Both the position numbers and the translations under genes were made by a program. DNA of 64,000 nucleotides, taken from the NCBI GenBank assembly GCA_964587105.1, contig CAZPKG010000009.1, positions 1-64,000 of the forward strand, read 5' to 3'. The notes beneath the pieces were generated by a model. It was not told the DNA's origin. It saw only the letters and a program-made list of their open reading frames with translations, and ran no database searches. Below, piece by piece: positions 25,817 to 35,644 of this stretch; position 1 is the first letter of the stretch, and each line of letters begins with the position of its first letter. The stretch is from JABWCQ01 sp964587105. Its GTDB lineage: Bacteria > Electryoneota > RPQS01.

Positions 25817-27094
25817 ATGGCCAGTATTCACCCCTTTCGCGGCTTAACCTATTCCCCTGCATTCGCCGCGAAGCTGGACAAACTTGTTACCCAGCCCTAT
25901 GACAAGATCGACCGTGCTCTGCAGGAGAAGTATTACGCACGCGATCCGCATAACGTTATTCGTGTTATTAAGTCCGATGAAACCGTAACCAATCCCGAGT
26001 CCCCCTATCCCGGCGCAGCGGCCACTCTCAAGCAGTGGATCGCCGACGGAACACTGGTTGAGGCTAAGGGACCCGCGTTCTATCTCTACTATCAGACCTT
26101 CACGTTCTTAAACAAGACATATGTGCGAAAAGGTTTCATGGCTTCTGTCGCGCTCGAAGAAGAGCACGTCAAGTCGCACGAGCACACGCTCGCTGGGCCG
26201 AAAGCCGACCGTCTACGCTTGTTGCGCGCGCTGGAAACCAATGATGAATTGATCTTCATGCTTTATTCGGATCCTAACGGTGAAAGTGTAAAACTGATGG
26301 ATTCGGTTGCAAATTCACACAAACCCGCGCTTGAGTGCCGTGATGATTTCGGCGAGCTGCATCAAGTCTGGATTGCCGATGATCCGGAATTCGTCGCCAA
26401 GATGCAGAAACTCGTAGCACCATGTGATCTGTTCATCGCCGATGGACACCATCGTTACGAAACAGCATGTAACTACAAACGCGAAGCCCTCGAAAAGGGT
26501 TGGAAGCCAGTCGGCAAGCAGGGATTTGATCATCGCATGATGGGGTTGTTCCCGATGGAAGATCCCGGATTGGTGATTCTGCCCACGCATCGCTTGATCC
26601 AGAACGTGCAAAACTTCTCAGCCCCAAAACTCCTCGCTGCATTAGCCGCGAATTTTACCATCACGCCGCTGTCCAGCGAAGAAGCCCTGTTCGCTCGTAT
26701 GGATGCCGAGAAGACGGATCAAGTTTTCGGCATGAAAGCAATCGGCACAAAAGACAATTTCTACTTCCTGAAATCTAACGAGCACGGCGGACCGGATCGC
26801 ACGTTGGGTGTGACGATATTACATTCAACAATTCTCGAAAACGAACTCGGCATTGACGCCAAGACACTTTCTGCGGGCACGCACGTTGACTACGTTCGTT
26901 CGCGTCAGGAGTCGATTGACGCCGTCGGCAAGAACGGCATTCAGGCCGCGTTTATTCTCAATCCGACCAGTGTGGACGATGTGAAAACCGTTGCCGCCGC
27001 AGGTCAGAGAATGCCGCAAAAATCCACCGACTTCTATCCCAAACTGCTCGCAGGCTTGGTGATGATGAAGCTCGATATGCAGAAGCCAGCGTAG
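25817..27094 (+). CDS. DUF1015 family protein
   Basis: A 425-residue protein matching the DUF1015 (COG4198) family at its usual length. It opens SIHPFRGLTYSP and has TQPYDKI, DPHNVIRVI, EHTLAGPKADRLRLLRALETN and IADGHHRYETACNY, the most conserved block, with its His-His-Arg-Tyr. The biochemical role is not established; members are widespread in anaerobes and often lie near serine or phosphoserine genes. CGGAG precedes the ATG. Its stop codon lies in the loop of a family-1 hairpin (27086-27101). Confidence 0.9.
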   Translation: MASIHPFRGLTYSPAFAAKLDKLVTQPYDKIDRALQEKYYARDPHNVIRVIKSDETVTNPESPYPGAAATLKQWIADGTLVEAKGPAFYLYYQTFTFLNKTYVRKGFMASVALEEEHVKSHEHTLAGPKADRLRLLRALETNDELIFMLYSDPNGESVKLMDSVANSHKPALECRDDFGELHQVWIADDPEFVAKMQKLVAPCDLFIADGHHRYETACNYKREALEKGWKPVGKQGFDHRMMGLFPMEDPGLVILPTHRLIQNVQNFSAPKLLAALAANFTITPLSSEEALFARMDAEKTDQVFGMKAIGTKDNFYFLKSNEHGGPDRTLGVTILHSTILENELGIDAKTLSAGTHVDYVRSRQESIDAVGKNGIQAAFILNPTSVDDVKTVAAAGQRMPQKSTDFYPKLLAGLVMMKLDMQKPA

Positions 27095-27118
27095 ACGCTG
27101 GACCCATTACGCTGACGC
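27086..27118 (+). repeat. Family-1 element containing the DUF1015 stop codon
   Basis: CCAGCGT-AG-ACGCTGG, then ACCCATTACGCTGACGC. The TAG at 27092-27094 is formed by the last stem base and the two-base loop. Confidence 0.8.
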
Positions 27119-27154
27119 GACCTCAACAAAAAGAGTAATCAATCGGGCAAGGTC

Positions 27155-27883
27155 ATGAGCATGCCTTTCTCCAACGTTTACGAAGACGCCAAACGCGCCG
27201 AAGCTTACGACAAGCTCGAGTTTCCCGGCACGTATTATCTTGCCTACCGTGACTTGCCGGAACTGTTTATCCGGCATGTTCACGGGGACGGTGCGCTTGA
27301 TTTCGGCTGTGGCGCGGGCCGTTCGACGCGCTTTTTGAAACAGATCGGTTTCGACGTAATCGGTGTGGACATTTCTGAAGACATGTTGAAGCGGGCGTGC
27401 CACAGAGACCCCGAAGGAATCTACCTGCTGGCCGAAAACAACGGCAGCCTCGACGTTCTGGCAGAATCGCACTTTGATTTGATCTTCTCGGCCTTCACAT
27501 TTGACAATATTCCGACTGCCGAACACAAGCTTACACTGCTAAAAACTTTGCAGAGCCACCTTAATCCGTCAGGCCGAATTGTAAACCTTGTGTCGTCACC
27601 CGATATTTACACTCACGAGTGGGCTTCGTTCACGACCAAGGACTTTCCTGAGAACAAGCTTGCTAAGAGCGGAGACGAAGTGAAAATCATTATGACCGAC
27701 GTGGAAGACCAACGCCCTGTCATTGACGTGATGTGGTCAGATGAGGCCTATCGCGAACTGTATCAACAAGCGGGGTTGTCAGTTGTCGAGATGATTTCTC
27801 CGCTTGGCAAACCAGAAGAACCTTTTGCATGGAAGAGTGAAACTTCCGTGGCGCCGTGGACGATTTACGTCCTCGGAATCTGA
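27155..27883 (+). CDS. Class I SAM-dependent methyltransferase
   Basis: A 242-residue protein. GALDFGCGAGRSTRFLKQIG is motif I for S-adenosylmethionine, GVDISEDML holds the acidic residue that binds the ribose, and FDLIFSAFTFDNIP is motif IV. N-terminal NVYEDAKRAEAYDKLEFPGTYYLAYRDLPEL is an often-seen cap for small-molecule methyltransferases. The substrate is unknown. The second ATG, at 27161, has AAGG at a better distance and may be the true start. Confidence 0.85.
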   Translation: MSMPFSNVYEDAKRAEAYDKLEFPGTYYLAYRDLPELFIRHVHGDGALDFGCGAGRSTRFLKQIGFDVIGVDISEDMLKRACHRDPEGIYLLAENNGSLDVLAESHFDLIFSAFTFDNIPTAEHKLTLLKTLQSHLNPSGRIVNLVSSPDIYTHEWASFTTKDFPENKLAKSGDEVKIIMTDVEDQRPVIDVMWSDEAYRELYQQAGLSVVEMISPLGKPEEPFAWKSETSVAPWTIYVLGI

Positions 27884-27922
27884 TTCTTTTTATATTTCTT
27901 ATTTTGTTTCGGAGGTGGTATT

Positions 27923-30220
27923 ATGAAGCGTGCTCTGCTAATCCTGCTCTGCACCCTCTCCGCATTTGCACAGTGGCCGACTAATCCGGCCCAAAATTTA
28001 TTGATTTGCGATCACACGGGCGAGCAAGCCTTGCCCAAAATTGCCGCACTTTCGGAAGGCGGCTGTTATGTGGCGTGGCAGGATCATTCATCCGGTAATT
28101 ATGACATCTATCTGCAAAGATTGGACGTTGATGGAGTACCGCAGTGGGCCAATCCCTGCGGTATTTTGATTTCCGATCATCCGCAAGACACTTGGCTCAC
28201 CGATTGGGATATCGCAGTGGACGTTGCGGATAACTGTATTCTTGCGATCAACGATATTCGCAACGGCGCCGACCGTGATATTACGGTTTACAGCATCGGG
28301 CCACAGCAGGAATTCCTCTGGGGACCCGACGGTATCGCATTGTCCAACAACGATGGTTTTGAGCCTGATCCGCGCATTCTGCCCATGGAAAACGGCGATG
28401 TTGTCTTTGCTTGGCAGGAGGAAGATTCAATCCACATACGCAAGCTTGACTCCGAAGGACATGACGCATTTGAGAATTCTGCAACGATAACATTTACACA
28501 AGCCAACGGCGTTTCAATTCCACGCTTGGCGGCGCTGGATAACAACGGTTTTGCACTCTCTTATCTTGCACAGCAAGGCACGCAGTTTTCCTCCCCACGC
28601 TATCTCTATGTGCGTTCATATAACGACGATGGCAGCGCGAGGTGGGTTGAACAAGGTATCGAGATCATGAACCAAAGCGGCATCGGAATTCAGATGCGGC
28701 CCGACTTGGTGAGTGATGGCGCGGGCGGTGTGTATGTTTATTGGTACGACGCACGCGGGAATGTGCATCACTGTTATGTTCAACATATTGAAAACGACGG
28801 TTTAGCACATTGGACTGCCAACGGCGTAAGTGTAGATGCGTCCGCAAGCGAATTGCAGATGTCGCCGTCTGCGGTGAACACCGGCTTGGGCATCGTGATT
28901 TTTTATCAATCCTCCAACACCAATCAATCGCAGGGCGGATTGCAAGCGCAGTATCTCAACGCAGACGGCCAGGCGCAATGGGGCGCAAACGGCGTTGTGA
29001 TTGCACCACTCTCTGCCGAGCCGTGTTTCAATGTCCGAGCGTTTGTGCAAAACGGAAACTACGCGGTGTTCTATTCACAGTATGCGCCGGGCAGTCAACT
29101 CAACACGCTTTTGCGTGCGAGTCAGTTGAATGAAGCAGGACAATCAACATGGACTCCCGCGATCAAGTTACTCTGTTCAGTTTCGAGTGAAAAAGGCCGT
29201 CCTTACGCGTGTATCAATCCACTCGACCAAATCATAGCCGCTTGGCCCGACGCACGTGACGGCGACATGGACATGTATGTGCAAAACATCAACGCGAGCG
29301 GCGAGCTTGGCCCGCTGGCGGATTTACCGCCGAGGATTACGATTACGAGTCCGACACAGAATTCAATCTTCCGTGTTAGCACGGTAACTGTGGTCTTCGA
29401 CGTGGACAACTTCGACCTTGATCCCAACAACGGAGATGGCTATGTCTTGCTGGCGGTAAACGGAATTCCCGTGGATACATTGAGCAGTGAAGCTCCTCGA
29501 CAGGCAGAACTGTTTGAAGGTGAGAATGAGATAACTGCGACGCTGCTTGACCGAGAGATGCAGCAGCTTGAACCGCGAGTTTCGGATGCCGTTCACGTAT
29601 CCTATATTCCAAGAGACCCCAATATCTCGATTACCCGACCAAGCGCGGATACATTGACATTCGAAAACATACTTGTACATTTCGGAGTTGGAGACTTCGT
29701 CGTATCAGACTCAATGGGTGACGGGCATATACGTGTACAGAATATTCGAGATTACGGCGTGGTAAGCGACACTATAATCTTTGACTACTATTCTCTTGAG
29801 GCAGTGGATGTGCAGTTGGCGTTTCCGGCCGGCAACGAAGTATGTCTTTATCTCGTTGACAATTCTGGCAACCAGCTTGATCCGCCAGTATTCGATTGCA
29901 GAATGATCATTGGCGGCGAGATCATCTCTGCCGACCCTACTCCAGACTTAACTCCCACTGACTTCTCAATCTCGTCAGCTTATCCCAATCCGTTCAATTC
30001 AACTTTGAGCATTCAATACGATGTGCCGACACCCGCACAAGTAACTTTGAATGTTTATGACTTGACTGGAAGAGTTGTGACCACGCTCGTCAACGGCATT
30101 CAGCCGTCCGGCAGCCACAGCACAAGCTGGCAAGCCGACAACTTCCCGAGCGGGCTATATTTCCTGAATCTCCGCTCCGGAACCCACTCCGAATCAAGAA
30201 AGATAGTCCTCCTCAAGTAA
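27923..30220 (+). CDS. Large secreted protein with T9SS sorting domain
   Basis: A 765-residue protein. The signal peptide is MKRALLILLCTLSAFAQ. The N-terminal half has repeated units such as GGCYVAWQDHSSGNYDIYLQ, GGVYVYWYDARGN and IIAAWPDARDGDMDMYVQ, each close to 55-60 residues; these resemble beta-propeller blades of the sialidase or BNR-like kind. About residues 470-690 appear to be two Ig-like domains (ITSPTQNSIFRVSTVTVVFDVDNF; ITRPSADTLTFENILVHFGVGDF). The C-terminus is a type IX sorting domain (AYPNPFNSTLSI, ending RKIVLLK). GGAGG precedes the ATG. Confidence 0.85.
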   Translation: MKRALLILLCTLSAFAQWPTNPAQNLLICDHTGEQALPKIAALSEGGCYVAWQDHSSGNYDIYLQRLDVDGVPQWANPCGILISDHPQDTWLTDWDIAVDVADNCILAINDIRNGADRDITVYSIGPQQEFLWGPDGIALSNNDGFEPDPRILPMENGDVVFAWQEEDSIHIRKLDSEGHDAFENSATITFTQANGVSIPRLAALDNNGFALSYLAQQGTQFSSPRYLYVRSYNDDGSARWVEQGIEIMNQSGIGIQMRPDLVSDGAGGVYVYWYDARGNVHHCYVQHIENDGLAHWTANGVSVDASASELQMSPSAVNTGLGIVIFYQSSNTNQSQGGLQAQYLNADGQAQWGANGVVIAPLSAEPCFNVRAFVQNGNYAVFYSQYAPGSQLNTLLRASQLNEAGQSTWTPAIKLLCSVSSEKGRPYACINPLDQIIAAWPDARDGDMDMYVQNINASGELGPLADLPPRITITSPTQNSIFRVSTVTVVFDVDNFDLDPNNGDGYVLLAVNGIPVDTLSSEAPRQAELFEGENEITATLLDREMQQLEPRVSDAVHVSYIPRDPNISITRPSADTLTFENILVHFGVGDFVVSDSMGDGHIRVQNIRDYGVVSDTIIFDYYSLEAVDVQLAFPAGNEVCLYLVDNSGNQLDPPVFDCRMIIGGEIISADPTPDLTPTDFSISSAYPNPFNSTLSIQYDVPTPAQVTLNVYDLTGRVVTTLVNGIQPSGSHSTSWQADNFPSGLYFLNLRSGTHSESRKIVLLK

Positions 30221-30238
30221 GTTTTGCGTTAGTGCGAC
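30221..30238 (+). repeat. Possible degenerate family-1 tail
   Basis: GTTTTGCGTTAGTGCGAC follows directly after the TAA, resembling GTTTTGCGCTGACGCGA but with no preceding hairpin. Confidence 0.4.
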
Positions 30239-30246
30239 AATGTCAC

Positions 30247-30282
30247 AACGGCGAGCCTTTTTTCGGCTCGCCGTTCTTTTTT
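30247..30282 (+). terminator. Intrinsic terminator
   Basis: AACGGCGAGCC and GGCTCGCCGTT form an 11-bp stem around a T-rich loop; a C then six Ts follow. The remaining 180 bases to 30465 are AT-rich and probably carry the promoter of the cassette array; no gene is seen. Confidence 0.9.
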
Positions 30283-30465
30283 GAGAGGCGAGCCAGAGGG
30301 TCAGCCACGTTCTTACCCTCTAAGTTGTTATATTACAAGACATGTCATGTTCTACCTACTTGTTTTATGTGTACTTCCAATCTGTTTTTTGGGGTGTTTT
30401 GTGTTTATATTAAAGAGCTTCAGAAGATTCCTATAACTCCCAACTATTTTCCAGAAGGACAACGT

Positions 30466-31557
30466 ATGAAGAAGTTTGCGATTGGGCTATTCGCCCTTAT
30501 GATGGTATTCGCTATGTCGGCCAATGCCACGATCCGCTATGTCTCGGCAACCGGTGCGGGAACGCATACCACGATTGAAGCTGCGGTGGCCGCCGCGGTA
30601 TCCGGGGACACGGTTCTCATCGGACCCGGCTCATACACGATCAGCAACCAGATCAATCAGGCAAACAAACGCTACGTTGTCATCGGCGCGGGCTGGGACC
30701 AGACTTTGATAACGATGCTTCAGGATTGGTATCTGAACGGTGCAAATCGTGTTTCTTATGAGGGCTTCTACCTCAACACGAACTCCTCATTCAACACCTT
30801 CAACGTTGTTGACTCAACCACCTTCCGCCGTTGCCGTATGAACTCTACGGTTGGCTCGACATCGCTCATCCAGTGGCCGAACGGCAGGTCCTTGACTGTA
30901 GAAGACTGCATTCTCACAGGCGTCCTTACCACGAGTAGTACGGGTCAAGTTGTGATTACCAACGGTAACTACCCTACGACATTCCGCAATTGTGTCTTTG
31001 CAAATACCGGTACAAGCACAGCCATGAAGGCGCTCTATGGCACCTCGACATCAGGTACTGTCGAACTTTACAACTGTGTATTCCTCGGCTTCTCCGCGCC
31101 ACTTACACTGAGCACTGCGGGCGGCCCGGTCGTGGGTATCAATAACATCTTCCACGACTTCCTCGCCTCGCCTTCGGTCGGAACGTACAACGCTTCCAGC
31201 GTCTGGGATTACAACGCCGCGACAACCATTACTCCTCCGGGTACCAACGCGCTCTTGCTGGCCGGCGATCCGTTCGTCTTGTATGACGAAGCACTGAACT
31301 ACCAGCACGGCACGAGCGACTTGCATCTCGATCCGACCAACGGCGCGGCTTGCATCAACAGCGGTCATCCGAGCTTGCTTGATTTCACCGACGGTTCACA
31401 ATCGGATCGCGGCGTTTACGGTGGCCCCAAGCCTTTGGTTGATAACGGCGTTCCCAACTACCCGTGGGCTGTCAACATCCTCCTGAACCCGAACCTCGTC
31501 GGAGTCGGCACTCCCGTCAACGCCACTGCTTTGGGTCGCGTCGGACCGCAATACTAA
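30466..31557 (+). CDS. Cassette protein A1: secreted right-handed beta-helix protein
   Basis: A 363-residue protein. The signal peptide is MKKFAIGLFALMMVFAMSANA; then TIRYVSATGAGTHTTIEAAVAAAVSGDTVLIGPGSYTI is the typical start of a Pectate-lyase-3/DUF1565-like right-handed beta-helix. The rungs include VVIGAGWDQTLI, LTVEDCILTG, YPTTFRNCVFA and VELYNCVFLGF. The end, GVYGGPKPLVDNGVPNYPWAVN and the last residues GRVGPQY, is shared with A2 and A3. There is no YPNPFN sorting domain. AGAAGGACA lies 4-10 bases upstream. It starts the first of three tandem A-B cassettes. Confidence 0.85.
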   Translation: MKKFAIGLFALMMVFAMSANATIRYVSATGAGTHTTIEAAVAAAVSGDTVLIGPGSYTISNQINQANKRYVVIGAGWDQTLITMLQDWYLNGANRVSYEGFYLNTNSSFNTFNVVDSTTFRRCRMNSTVGSTSLIQWPNGRSLTVEDCILTGVLTTSSTGQVVITNGNYPTTFRNCVFANTGTSTAMKALYGTSTSGTVELYNCVFLGFSAPLTLSTAGGPVVGINNIFHDFLASPSVGTYNASSVWDYNAATTITPPGTNALLLAGDPFVLYDEALNYQHGTSDLHLDPTNGAACINSGHPSLLDFTDGSQSDRGVYGGPKPLVDNGVPNYPWAVNILLNPNLVGVGTPVNATALGRVGPQY

Positions 31558-31576
31558 ACCACAGGAGAATCTCACT

Positions 31577-33022
31577 ATGAAGAAGATTCTTCTTCTGTTC
31601 ACATTGCTCGCAGTGTGCTCGTTTGCGTTCGCGCAAACCGCCGTTGTGACTCAATGCGAATGGTTCACAGGCGCTGATCCCGGCATCGGCAACGGTAATG
31701 CGATAGCAATTGGTACTCCTGATCCGTCTGAAGCGCTGGCGTTCTCCATCGCAACCGGCTCTATGAATGCAGGTGATCTCGTGCGCGCAAAAGTTCGTTG
31801 CCGCATTGATAGCCTGCGATCAGGCGCTACAAACATCTGGGGCGTTGCCACTGATGGGTTGCTGTTGCTTTCACCCGCAACCGGAACGGCACGTCTCGTT
31901 ACTTCCATGTCCTACCAATGGAACAACGGTTCATTCACAAACGTAGATGTTGCAGATGCCGTCAGCACGCCGCTCAATGAAATCGTAGCCACAACCGGTT
32001 TGCCCGACGGATTGAATAAACTACGCGTTCGCGCCACTGACGACTTGGGCCGCACGGGATTGGTAGTTGATGGATTTGTTGTCATCTCGAATACCGCCGG
32101 ATTTGCCAATCGTCTTGTTACACAAATGGAGTACCGTTTCGATGGCGGAACATTCACTCCCGTGGACGTTGCCGACGATGGCATTGTTAACTTGAATGAA
32201 ATCGTGGCGACAACCGGCTTGACGAATGGTTTGCATCGTCTGCAAGTGCGCTCAACCGATGATCTTGGCCGTGTCGGGCAAGTTCATGACGGCTATCTCG
32301 TGATTAGCAACACTTCCGGATATTCACCCCGCCTCGCGACAAGCATGGAGTATCGCATCGACGGCGGTTCGTACACGAACTTTGATTATCCTGACAACGG
32401 TATCATCAATTTCAATGAGATCATCTCAACTAACGCGCTCGCGATTGGTTTGCATCAGGTTGATTTTCGCTCCCTTGATGACTTGGGCCGCACGGGACAA
32501 CCGCATCGCGCATTCTTAATCGTATCGTCACCGTTCGTGGGTGGTATTGATCACGATGTCGTCGCGGCGGAAGTCTTTGTCGGAACAGATCCCGGTGTTG
32601 GCAATGGCATTGATATTCCCCTCCCGCAAGACGGGGTATTTGATGAAGGCAATGAAGACTTCCTGCAAGTTTATACCGACTTCCCGGTGGGTTACTATCG
32701 TGTCGGCTTTCGTATTCAGACCGATGATGGCCGCTGGTCACAGGCCGAGTACGATTCATTGCTCGTCGGCCCGATTCTGACCATATTCCCCTCAGGTAAC
32801 GATGCGGTGTTGAACTGGACTTTCCCTGACGGCATAGACAAGTATTACATCTATCGCTCAGTCAATACAGCCGGTCCGTTCACTGTGATCGACTCCACGA
32901 CACTTCGCACCTACACCGATCCGGGAATTTTCACAACTCAGACAACCGGAACATACTACGTCACCTTCCGTGACGATTCCATTCACATACAGCAGCCCGA
33001 TGGAGTACCTGTCGGGAGGTAG
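31577..33022 (+). CDS. Cassette protein B1: secreted repeat protein with FN3-like C-terminus
   Basis: A 481-residue protein. The signal peptide is MKKILLLFTLLAVCSFAFAQ. A lead domain (VTQCEWFTGADPGIGNG) is followed by three repeats of about 72 residues, each with xEYRxDGGxxTxVDxADxxxxNxNEIxxTxxLxxGLHxLxxRxxDDLGRxGQ. A second DPGVGNG-type domain follows (AAEVFVGTDPGVGNGIDI), then an FN3-like end (SGNDAVLNWTFPDGIDKYYIYRS). No sorting domain is present. It begins 19 bases after A1 with CAGGAGA, so A1 and B1 form an operon. Repeats suggest a fibre or binding protein; partner and ligand unknown. Confidence 0.8.
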   Translation: MKKILLLFTLLAVCSFAFAQTAVVTQCEWFTGADPGIGNGNAIAIGTPDPSEALAFSIATGSMNAGDLVRAKVRCRIDSLRSGATNIWGVATDGLLLLSPATGTARLVTSMSYQWNNGSFTNVDVADAVSTPLNEIVATTGLPDGLNKLRVRATDDLGRTGLVVDGFVVISNTAGFANRLVTQMEYRFDGGTFTPVDVADDGIVNLNEIVATTGLTNGLHRLQVRSTDDLGRVGQVHDGYLVISNTSGYSPRLATSMEYRIDGGSYTNFDYPDNGIINFNEIISTNALAIGLHQVDFRSLDDLGRTGQPHRAFLIVSSPFVGGIDHDVVAAEVFVGTDPGVGNGIDIPLPQDGVFDEGNEDFLQVYTDFPVGYYRVGFRIQTDDGRWSQAEYDSLLVGPILTIFPSGNDAVLNWTFPDGIDKYYIYRSVNTAGPFTVIDSTTLRTYTDPGIFTTQTTGTYYVTFRDDSIHIQQPDGVPVGR

Positions 33023-33061
33023 CTGTTCATTTCGAGACATTCACCTATTTTAGAGGAAAAT

Positions 33062-34171
33062 ATGAAAACAATAGCGGCAGGGCTCTTTGCCCTCATGATT
33101 ATCTTGGGAACAACTGCCAACGCTACGATTCGATTTGTATCGTCTCAGGGTGCTGGGCAATACACCACGATGGACGCCGCCGGTACGGCAGCGGTAACGG
33201 GAGACACCATTCTTGTCGGCCCCGGCACGTATGTTCCTGCGGGCTTGAACTTCCCTAACAAGCGGTTGATTTGGATCGGCGCGGGTTGGGATCAAACCAC
33301 TGTCCAGTTGAACAACAACTTGTGGTACTTCAACAGCGCGGGTGCAAATCGCACGTCCATTGAAGGATTCAATGTCCAGCAAACCACCGGACAGTACGCC
33401 ATCACTCCAACGAACAGTGTGGATTCTTGTTCCATACGCCGCAGCGTTATTGCCAGCGGTTATGACAACATCCGATGTGGCGGGGGAAACTCTGGCCGAG
33501 GTCTTACCGTCGAAGATTGCATCCTGATTCTCACCGGTAACACGAGTGCGCCGAACGTCACACTGCCGGATGGAAACTACCCCTCGGTTTACCGAAATTG
33601 TGTCATCGCCCAGCAAAACGGCATCACAAACAGTGTCGCTTTCACAGGCGGCACAACGTCAGGCACGCTCGAAATCTACAACTGTGTTTTCCTGAATCAG
33701 CGCATCCTGTTCAATCTCAACGCTTCAGGCGGCCCGGTCATCGCCGTAAACAATATCATCTGGGATTGGTACGCGACGTCACCTTCCATCGGAGTCTATA
33801 ACGCAGGATCTGTCTTTGATTACAACGCGGCGCCCGCAAGCCCTGCGTTTCCCGGCTCAAACTTGGTAACGATTTCAACTGATCCGTTCATCAACTACGA
33901 TGAGGCTGTGAGCTACACCGGCTTTAACGCTGACTTGCATTTGCACGCGACGAACGGAGCAGCCTTGATTAACTCAGGCCATCCCAGCTTGCTCGACTTC
34001 ACGGACGGCTCTCGCTCGGATTTCGGCGTTTACGGCGGCCCCAAGCCGCTTGTGGACAACGGCGTTCCAAACTACCCGTGGGCAGTCAACGTTACAGCCG
34101 CTCCGAACCTTGTCGGCACCGGAACTCCGATCAACGCTACCGCGACTGTCCGCGTCGGGCCTGCATACTAA
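33062..34171 (+). CDS. Cassette protein A2: secreted right-handed beta-helix protein
   Basis: A 369-residue paralogue of A1. It shares the signal (GLFALMIILGTTANA), TIRFVSSQGAGQYTTMDAAGTAAVTGDTILVGPGTY, WIGAGWDQTTVQL, LTVEDCILI, YPSVYRNCVIA, LEIYNCVFLN and the C-terminal block GVYGGPKPLVDNGVPNYPWAVNV, ending RVGPAY. AGAGGAAAA precedes the ATG, which lies 39 bases after B1. The middle rungs diverge more than the ends, as expected if the conserved C-terminus mediates secretion, anchoring or binding to its B partner. Confidence 0.85.
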   Translation: MKTIAAGLFALMIILGTTANATIRFVSSQGAGQYTTMDAAGTAAVTGDTILVGPGTYVPAGLNFPNKRLIWIGAGWDQTTVQLNNNLWYFNSAGANRTSIEGFNVQQTTGQYAITPTNSVDSCSIRRSVIASGYDNIRCGGGNSGRGLTVEDCILILTGNTSAPNVTLPDGNYPSVYRNCVIAQQNGITNSVAFTGGTTSGTLEIYNCVFLNQRILFNLNASGGPVIAVNNIIWDWYATSPSIGVYNAGSVFDYNAAPASPAFPGSNLVTISTDPFINYDEAVSYTGFNADLHLHATNGAALINSGHPSLLDFTDGSRSDFGVYGGPKPLVDNGVPNYPWAVNVTAAPNLVGTGTPINATATVRVGPAY

Positions 34172-34189
34172 ACAAAGGAGATTCCCGCT

Positions 34190-35395
34190 ATGAAACAGAG
34201 GGTTCTCCTGAGTCTCTTGTGCTTGTTTGCTTCGTTAAGCGCTCATGCACAAGTGAGACTCATTACAACAGTCGAGTACCAGATTGACAACGGTTCGTTT
34301 ACTTTGGTTGACGTGACCGACGGGGCCAATGTGCCGTGGTCGGCGGCATCCATTTCGACGACAGGTTTGCAAAACGGTTTGCATCGCCTCAGAGTGCGGG
34401 GCACGGACGACCAGGGCCGAGTGGCACAAGTCACCGATGCTTTTTTCGGAACGATCAGCAATGATTTTTCCGGGCAAACCCGCGTCATTACCGATCTCGA
34501 CTTTCAAATTGACGGCGCATCATTCACGAATGTGAATCCGGCCGACGCCGCTTCGGTTAACTGGGCTGATATCTTGCCGACCACAGGTTTGCCGAACGGT
34601 TTGCATAGGTTACGTGTTCGCGGCCACGATAGCGGAGGACGCATCGGTGTTGTTACTGACGGTTTTTTTGGAACTATCAGCAACGATTTCACTGGACAAA
34701 CGCGGTTGGCTTCGTACGCCGAGTATCGCATTGACGGAGGAAGCTATACGCAGATCAACCCTGCCGATGCTCCGATCATCAATGTGAATCAGATTATCAC
34801 GACCAATTCCCTTTCCATCGGATTGCATTCGATTGATTTTCGCGGCGTGGATGACTTGAATCGCACAGGACAGATCATGCGTGCCTTAGTTATTGTCACA
34901 AGCCCGTTTGTGATTGGCGAACAGCGCACAATCGTTGACGCTGAAGTTTGGTTTGGCAATGATCCTGGTGTCGGCAATGGTATCTCGATTCCTCTTCCCG
35001 TCGATGGGGTCTTTGACGAAAGCTCAGAAGATGTTGTTCACCTCTTCACAAACCAGCCCGTCGGCTACTACACTTTCGGCTATCGCGGACTTGACGATGC
35101 TGGACGTTGGTCGAGTGCTGTGATTGATTCCGTGCTCGTCGGGCCGATTCTGGTCATCACTCCGTCTGGCAACGACGCTGTGTTGAACTGGCAATTCCCC
35201 GATGGCATTGACCAATACTACGTCCAACGCGCAAACGTCGCAACGGGTCCATACGCGACGATAGATTCGACTACGGCCCGCACCTATACCGATGTCGGAA
35301 TCTTCACCACGCAGGATCGCGGCTTCTATCAGGTCACTTTCCGCGATGATTCTGTTCACATTCTGCAACCAACGGACATACCTGTCCAGCGATAA
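34190..35395 (+). CDS. Cassette protein B2: secreted repeat protein, shorter form
   Basis: A 401-residue paralogue of B1 lacking the first DPGxGNG lead domain: the signal peptide (MKQRVLLSLLCLFASLSAHAQ) runs straight into three repeats (VEYQIDNGSFTLVDV, LDFQIDGASFTNVNP, AEYRIDGGSYTQINP), with linkers GTISNDFTGQTR. Then DAEVWFGNDPGVGNGISIPLPVDGVFDES and the FN3-like end (SGNDAVLNWQFPDGIDQYYVQRA) as in B1. AAAGGAG precedes the ATG, 18 bases after A2. A terminator follows, so the first two cassettes may share one transcript. Confidence 0.8.
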   Translation: MKQRVLLSLLCLFASLSAHAQVRLITTVEYQIDNGSFTLVDVTDGANVPWSAASISTTGLQNGLHRLRVRGTDDQGRVAQVTDAFFGTISNDFSGQTRVITDLDFQIDGASFTNVNPADAASVNWADILPTTGLPNGLHRLRVRGHDSGGRIGVVTDGFFGTISNDFTGQTRLASYAEYRIDGGSYTQINPADAPIINVNQIITTNSLSIGLHSIDFRGVDDLNRTGQIMRALVIVTSPFVIGEQRTIVDAEVWFGNDPGVGNGISIPLPVDGVFDESSEDVVHLFTNQPVGYYTFGYRGLDDAGRWSSAVIDSVLVGPILVITPSGNDAVLNWQFPDGIDQYYVQRANVATGPYATIDSTTARTYTDVGIFTTQDRGFYQVTFRDDSVHILQPTDIPVQR

Positions 35396-35426
35396 ATAAC
35401 AATCATTGTTAGTCAGATACAATTCA

Positions 35427-35460
35427 AAGGGCGCACCGCTGTGGTGCGCCCTTTCTTCAT
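35427..35460 (+). terminator. Intrinsic terminator after cassette 2
   Basis: AAAGGGCGCACC-GCTGT-GGTGCGCCCTTT, a 12-bp stem, followed by CTTCAT. The remaining 180 bases before A3 hold no gene and probably a separate promoter for cassette 3. Confidence 0.9.
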
Positions 35461-35644
35461 GAGAGGTATTTCCCTCAAGTGCGTTAGCCACTAACTAATA
35501 ATCAATTTCAGCTTTCTTTGTGAATCATCATCTATTGTTGACACCGCTATGTGAGTTACGCACTTTATTTCTATTCTGAACGGAGTACTATGTCCTGTAG
35601 CGGGGTAAACAGGAATTGTTGTTTATTCAAGGAAAGGCTTAGTT

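Noticed and set aside
31860..32500. CRISPR-like regular repetition
   Set aside because: The periodicity is that of 72-residue protein repeats within B1, diverged at the DNA level; no short identical repeats with unique spacers occur in the window.
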